NCBI GenBank assembly: GCA_036554605.1
Contig: DATBMY010000098.1
Span: 1-8,354 of the forward strand
Reading direction: 5' to 3'
Length of the DNA stretch: 8,354 bases
Source: DATBMY01 sp036554605
Lineage (GTDB): Bacteria > Acidobacteriota > Blastocatellia > UBA7656
Each line of letters begins with the position of its first letter. Within the stretch, counting starts at the first letter, position 1. The position numbers and the translations under genes are program-made. Below, piece by piece: positions 5,396-8,354 of this stretch. The notes under the pieces were generated by a model. That model did no database searches. It worked only from the letters and a program-made list of their open reading frames with translations, and had not been told where the DNA came from.

Positions 5396-6505
5396 CTACT
5401 CTTTGCGTAAGAGCCGCAGGCATCCTTGCGCGTCGATACAGCCTTCATGCCCGGTGATACACGCTTTGCCTCCGAGCTGATTGCTAAAGTGCGGAGCGGG
5501 ATAATCGAGCGGCCTTGCCGGATCATCTGGCGCAATTGCGAGGCGCCCCGTAGCTCCCCTCTCAAGCGCATTGCCGCGCTCATCGACTATTTCTATACGA
5601 CGGCCGGGCGCGACTCTTACCGATGACTCCGCGCCTTGAGCGGGCCATCGCGCGCAGGTCGCCGCAATAAACCCCGCTTCCGGAATCAGGCAGGCGTCGC
5701 GCGAAGCCGAATCGTCGAGCGGTCCTGTTTCTATCGCGATTCCATACCACCACGCGGGCAACAGCAGGCCGAGAAAGACCGCTCCTTCCGACCAGTCCGG
5801 CCCAATCGCCAGCGCGGTCACGCCCCGCGGCCTTAAATCGCAGAACATCTCAAATGCAGGCAGCTGCGCCAAAAGCGATGCGTGAGAATGTGCGATGAGA
5901 GATATATCGTCGTCCGTATGCTTAACGAAAGTGATGATGGCAGGATTGCCGGCGCGGGTCATTGCGGATTCAAGAAAAGAAGAAGCAGTATAGGTCTCTC
6001 GCCAGAAATGGCGGTGCGCTCCCGTATCTTCGACCCCGCTTCCGGTATCGGCAACGAAGCGCGCTTCAACGCTGACCGAATCGCAAATATCGCGCGCGGC
6101 AATAACCGCTCTGGCATTTACAACCGACAGCGCCTTCCTGGTTGAAACGAGATCCCAGGAAGCAGGTATGAGCGCAAGCACGGCTCCGAGCTTCAGGGCG
6201 GCGAGCCCGGTTATGGCGACCTGCGCGGGTTGCGCCATGCGCGTAGCCACCACGTCGCCCTCTTTGACGCCGCACCGGTCGAGCCCGTTTGCGAACTTGT
6301 CGGAGAGAAAATCGAGCCCGCCAAAAGTGTATGTGTTAACCCCGCCTCGCATCGTTTCCAGAAGCGCGATCCGAGTTACGGCGTCAGGGTGGCGGTCCCT
6401 TATCGCGGCGGCGATGTTGAATCGATCGGGAAGGCTCGGCCGGTAATCAGACAGCGCCTCTTCATAGCTTTGAAACCTGTCGAGCCGCGGAGTGAAGTCT
6501 TCCAT
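5396..6505 (-). CDS. Shortened AMP-binding acyl-CoA synthetase homologue, probably inactive
   Basis: The frame has 369 codons, against about 540 for typical acetyl/acyl-CoA synthetases. The N-terminus fits the family (SYEEALSDYRPSLPDRFNIA, then GVKEGDVVATRMAQ and AALKLGAVLALIPASWD at about residues 79-118). The usual Ser/Thr/Gly-rich ATP loop after PAIITF is replaced by VKHTDDDISLIAHSHASLL. GPDWSEGAVFLGLLLPAWWYG aligns with the family's DWAWxGG region. The stretch that should follow, with the YGxTE motif, is largely absent. The protein resumes at RRIEIVDERGNALERGATG and stops after TGHEGCIDAQG, where TGD is expected; the mobile C-terminal domain with its catalytic Lys is missing. The start ATG directly follows repeat element C and has no ribosome binding site. 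It follows two acyl-CoA dehydrogenase genes, so its ancestor probably activated a fatty or steroid-like acid. It is either a decaying gene or a pseudoenzyme; the long open frame keeps the second option alive. Confidence 0.75.
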   Translation of the reverse strand: MEDFTPRLDRFQSYEEALSDYRPSLPDRFNIAAAIRDRHPDAVTRIALLETMRGGVNTYTFGGLDFLSDKFANGLDRCGVKEGDVVATRMAQPAQVAITGLAALKLGAVLALIPASWDLVSTRKALSVVNARAVIAARDICDSVSVEARFVADTGSGVEDTGAHRHFWRETYTASSFLESAMTRAGNPAIITFVKHTDDDISLIAHSHASLLAQLPAFEMFCDLRPRGVTALAIGPDWSEGAVFLGLLLPAWWYGIAIETGPLDDSASRDACLIPEAGFIAATCARWPAQGAESSVRVAPGRRIEIVDERGNALERGATGRLAIAPDDPARPLDYPAPHFSNQLGGKACITGHEGCIDAQGCLRLLRKE

Positions 6506-6509
6506 AATT

Positions 6510-6615
6510 AAAAAGTAAAAAGTAAAAAGTAAAAAGTAAATGGTGCCGGAAAGGTGAAGCCACTCTTCACTATTTACTATTCGCTTTTACCTTTTTACTT
6601 TTTACTTTTTACTTT
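6510..6615. repeat. AT-rich heptamer inverted-repeat element C (AAAAAGT / ACTTTTT)
   Basis: Four perfect AAAAAGT units (6510-6537) face ACTTTTT units ending at 6615 (6597-6603, 6604-6610, then ACTTT). The right side keeps a 7-bp rhythm further in: CTTCACT, ATTTACT, ATTCGCT, TTTACCT and three TTTTACT from 6565 to 6613. A perfect 6-bp hairpin GTGAAG/CTTCAC (6554-6559 with 6565-6570) sits in the centre. The element fills almost the whole gap between the acyl-CoA dehydrogenase stop (6619-6621) and the next start (6505), leaving 3 and 4 nt. Its composition contrasts sharply with the GC-rich genes around it. Confidence 0.88.
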
Positions 6616-6618
6616 CCT

Positions 6619-7782
6619 CTAGTCTCCGTGCTGGCCGGCGGCGAGCACCGGCTTCGACGCGCGGTCGATGATTATGCGGGCTATGCGCTCGCGGTGATAG
6701 GTCGCGTCGCCGAACATCAGCTCCGAAGCTTTTGCCCGCTTGTAATAGAAGTGAATGTTCTCGTCCCAGGTGAAGCCTATGCCGCCGTGGACCTGTATGC
6801 CGAGATTACCGACCTCGCGGTAGGCATCACTGCAATATGTCTTCGCTATGGAAACGGCCAGGGGAGCCTGTTCCGGGTCGTTGCCCATGACCCACGCCGC
6901 ATAGTATACGGCCGATCGCGCGCTCTCGGTCATCAGCAGAATGTTCGCGCAGTGGTGCTGGACGGCCTGGAAAGAGCCTATAGGCTTTCCGAACTGCTTG
7001 CGCGTCTTGGCGTATTCGACCGTGGCTTCAAGTATCCATTGCATGCCGCCGACCATCTCTGCCGATGCGGCAAGCGCCGCAACGTCGAGCGCATGCTCAA
7101 GCGCCCGGCGGGCCGCGTCGCCGCGGGCAATCACATCCGCGTTATTGATTTCGGCGTCGCTAAAGCTCACCTCATAAAGATGGCGCGTCTGGTCGAGTGA
7201 AGGCATGAGCTTTATCGACACGCCGTCCCGAGTGCGAGGGATTGCGGCAATGACAAGCTCGCCGCCGGCTCGCGCCGCGACCAGTATTATATCGGCGGTC
7301 TCCGCGTCGGCGACGAATAGCTTCTTGCCGCTCAACCGCAACCCGTCGCCGGTTTCGGTCGCGGTCAAAGCCACCTGACCGGCGTCCCAGGAGGCTGACT
7401 CCTCAAGCAGAGCGAGAGTGGCTTGCGCCTGGCCGCCGCAGATGGCTTCGAGATGCTTATGAGAATTTGCTTCGGAGGCAACTTGCGACAGAAGCGAGCC
7501 CGAAAGGGCCACGGTCGAAAGATAAGCGCCCGGAAAGAGCGCGCGCCCCATCTCTTCAAAGCCTACGGCCATCTCTACGTGGCCGAGCCCCTGCCCGCCG
7601 TGTTCTTCGGCGAAGATGAGCCCGGTCCACCCCTGCTCGACAAGCTTCGCCCATAGATCGCGCGAATAGGGATCGCCATTTTCAATCATCTCGCGCACGA
7701 GCGCGGGCGGGCATTCCTGGGCGAAGAACTCACGCGCCGAGCGCTGAAAGAGTTTTTGCGTGTCGTTAAGCTCGAAATCCAT
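6619..7782 (-). CDS. Acyl-CoA dehydrogenase, probable partner subunit lacking the C-terminal Glu motif
   Basis: The protein has 387 residues, normal for the family. The ATG at 7782 follows GGAGGAG by 5 nt; an in-frame extension to 7899 would run into the upstream gene and is rejected. The N-terminal helical domain starts MDFELNDTQKLFQRSAREFF, with the usual GWTGLIFAEEHGGQGLG (51-67). The C-terminal domain has the FAD-contact RKQFGKPIGSFQAVQH (261-276) and VHGGIGFTWDENIHFYYKRA (331-350). The family's TSEIQRNII segment near the end is absent. In actinobacterial steroid degradation, such forms pair with a second FadE into an alpha2beta2 enzyme; the adjacent upstream gene, which has that motif, is the natural partner. 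The likely reaction is alpha-beta dehydrogenation of an acyl-CoA, with electrons passed to ETF. The substrate is unknown. Cytoplasmic, in an operon with the gene at 7796. Confidence 0.92.
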   Translation of the reverse strand: MDFELNDTQKLFQRSAREFFAQECPPALVREMIENGDPYSRDLWAKLVEQGWTGLIFAEEHGGQGLGHVEMAVGFEEMGRALFPGAYLSTVALSGSLLSQVASEANSHKHLEAICGGQAQATLALLEESASWDAGQVALTATETGDGLRLSGKKLFVADAETADIILVAARAGGELVIAAIPRTRDGVSIKLMPSLDQTRHLYEVSFSDAEINNADVIARGDAARRALEHALDVAALAASAEMVGGMQWILEATVEYAKTRKQFGKPIGSFQAVQHHCANILLMTESARSAVYYAAWVMGNDPEQAPLAVSIAKTYCSDAYREVGNLGIQVHGGIGFTWDENIHFYYKRAKASELMFGDATYHRERIARIIIDRASKPVLAAGQHGD

Positions 7783-7787
7783 GCCTT

Positions 7788-7794
7788 CTCCTCC
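7788..7794 (-). promoter_or_regulatory. Strong ribosome binding site of the second acyl-CoA dehydrogenase
   Basis: The minus strand reads GGAGGAG, 5 nt before the ATG at 7782, within the 13-nt gap between the two dehydrogenase genes. It fixes the start and shows tight operon packing. Confidence 0.8.
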
Positions 7795-7795
7795 G

Positions 7796-8354
7796 TTAAT
7801 AGCTCTTCGGGAGCCCCAGAACAAAATGGCCGATGATGTTACGCTGAATCTCGGACGTTCCGGCTTCGATCGTATTGCCTCGGGAGCGCAAATAAGCATG
7901 CGCCCATTGCCCGTGATCTACCGCGTATTCGCCGCCTTTGGTGAGCTGCCCGTAAGGGCCGAGCATCTCCATGGCGACCTGTTGCATGCGCTGGTTCATC
8001 TCGCTCCAGAATATCTTCTGTATGGAGCCTTCGGGTCCGGGTACGCCCGTCTTGCTCATTCGCGTGAGGGTGCGCATCTGGTTGAGACGGAAAAGCTCTA
8101 TCTCGGTATAAATCTGCGCGATCTTTTGTCGAATTACAGGATCGGAGCTTGCCGTTTTGCCGTCGCGGCTGATCGATTTCGAAAGCTCGATTATGCGCTC
8201 GATCTGTCGCTTGAAGGTTATTTGAAGGCTTGCGCCGAGCGTGCCGCGCTCGAACATCAGCGTGGCAATTGCGATATTCCACCCGTCGTTGACTTTTCCG
8301 ACGACGTTTTCAACGGGAACGCGCACGTCCTGAAAGACCACTTCGTTGAATTCC
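7796..8354 (-). CDS. Acyl-CoA dehydrogenase, catalytic-type subunit, 5' end outside window
   Basis: About 185 C-terminal residues are visible and the frame stays open to the window edge (EFNEVVFQDVRVPVENVVG), so roughly half of a normal 390-residue protein is missing. The visible part begins in the beta domain and runs through the C-terminal helical domain: GWNIAIATLMFERGTLG near residues 25-41, whose Glu matches the place of the base in isovaleryl-CoA dehydrogenase, and NTIEAGTSEIQRNII near the end, the flavin-contact segment where other members carry the base. Which Glu acts cannot be decided here. The stop lies 13 nt before the next dehydrogenase, so the two are co-translated and probably form one heteromeric enzyme for fatty or steroid acyl-CoA oxidation. 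The promoter must lie to the right of the window. Confidence 0.93.
   Translation of the reverse strand, partial: EFNEVVFQDVRVPVENVVGKVNDGWNIAIATLMFERGTLGASLQITFKRQIERIIELSKSISRDGKTASSDPVIRQKIAQIYTEIELFRLNQMRTLTRMSKTGVPGPEGSIQKIFWSEMNQRMQQVAMEMLGPYGQLTKGGEYAVDHGQWAHAYLRSRGNTIEAGTSEIQRNIIGHFVLGLPKSY

Noticed and set aside
6510..6615. Intrinsic terminator for the minus-strand dehydrogenases
   Set aside because: The stem is AT-only with no GC core before a T tract; the repeat design explains it better, though it may still affect mRNA ends.
7783..7899. In-frame 39-codon N-terminal extension of the acyl-CoA dehydrogenase
   Set aside because: It overlaps the upstream gene, has no family similarity, and the ATG at 7782 has a strong ribosome binding site and a family-typical N-terminus.

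Overview
This GC-rich bacterial window looks chromosomal, with dense genes, 4-nt overlaps, TTG/GTG starts and intergenic gaps filled by heptamer repeats. The gene mix suggests a soil-type Gram-negative, possibly an Acidobacteriota (Blastocatellia-like) genome: a GalT/HIT-like protein (DUF4922 type) beside SpoIID and a double glycosyltransferase, a chromosomal ParM-like actin, and paired FadE-type acyl-CoA dehydrogenases. That placement is a tentative guess from gene content; no rRNA or tRNA is present to anchor it.

Region 1 (1-3394, + strand) is a tightly coupled three-gene operon. It encodes the 3' end of a probable two-domain family-2 glycosyltransferase, a HIT/GalT-superfamily protein with a VTC2-like HLHFQ motif, and a SpoIID/LytB-type protein with its catalytic Glu and His-Cys-Cys zinc site but no signal peptide. 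Both junctions are 4-nt stop/start overlaps (TTGA, GTGA). Together they look like an uncharacterised glycan-building, nucleotide-sugar and glycan-cleaving module.

Region 2 (3394-3708) holds a hairpin-forming heptamer repeat (element A) that begins inside the SpoIID stop codon. A good sigma70-like promoter and a leader follow it. Region 3 (3709-4956, + strand) encodes a ParM/StbA-type actin-like ATPase, then a short gene for a highly charged 54-residue protein with a clear ribosome binding site.

Region 4 (4957-5395) is a non-coding gap between convergent transcription units. It holds heptamer element B, several hairpins and a perfect 14-bp palindrome.

Region 5 (5396-8354, - strand) is a lipid or acyl-CoA operon read right to left. 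It starts with an acyl-CoA dehydrogenase cut by the window edge (catalytic-type subunit), followed 13 nt later by a second acyl-CoA dehydrogenase lacking the C-terminal Glu motif; the two are likely heteromeric partners. An AT-rich heptamer element (C) fills the next gap. Last comes a shortened, motif-less AMP-binding acyl-CoA synthetase homologue whose start codon abuts the repeat and has no ribosome binding site.

The most unusual non-coding signal is the shared design of elements A, B and C: facing arrays of 7-bp units around a short centre. Two of them start at or within a few bases of a stop codon.
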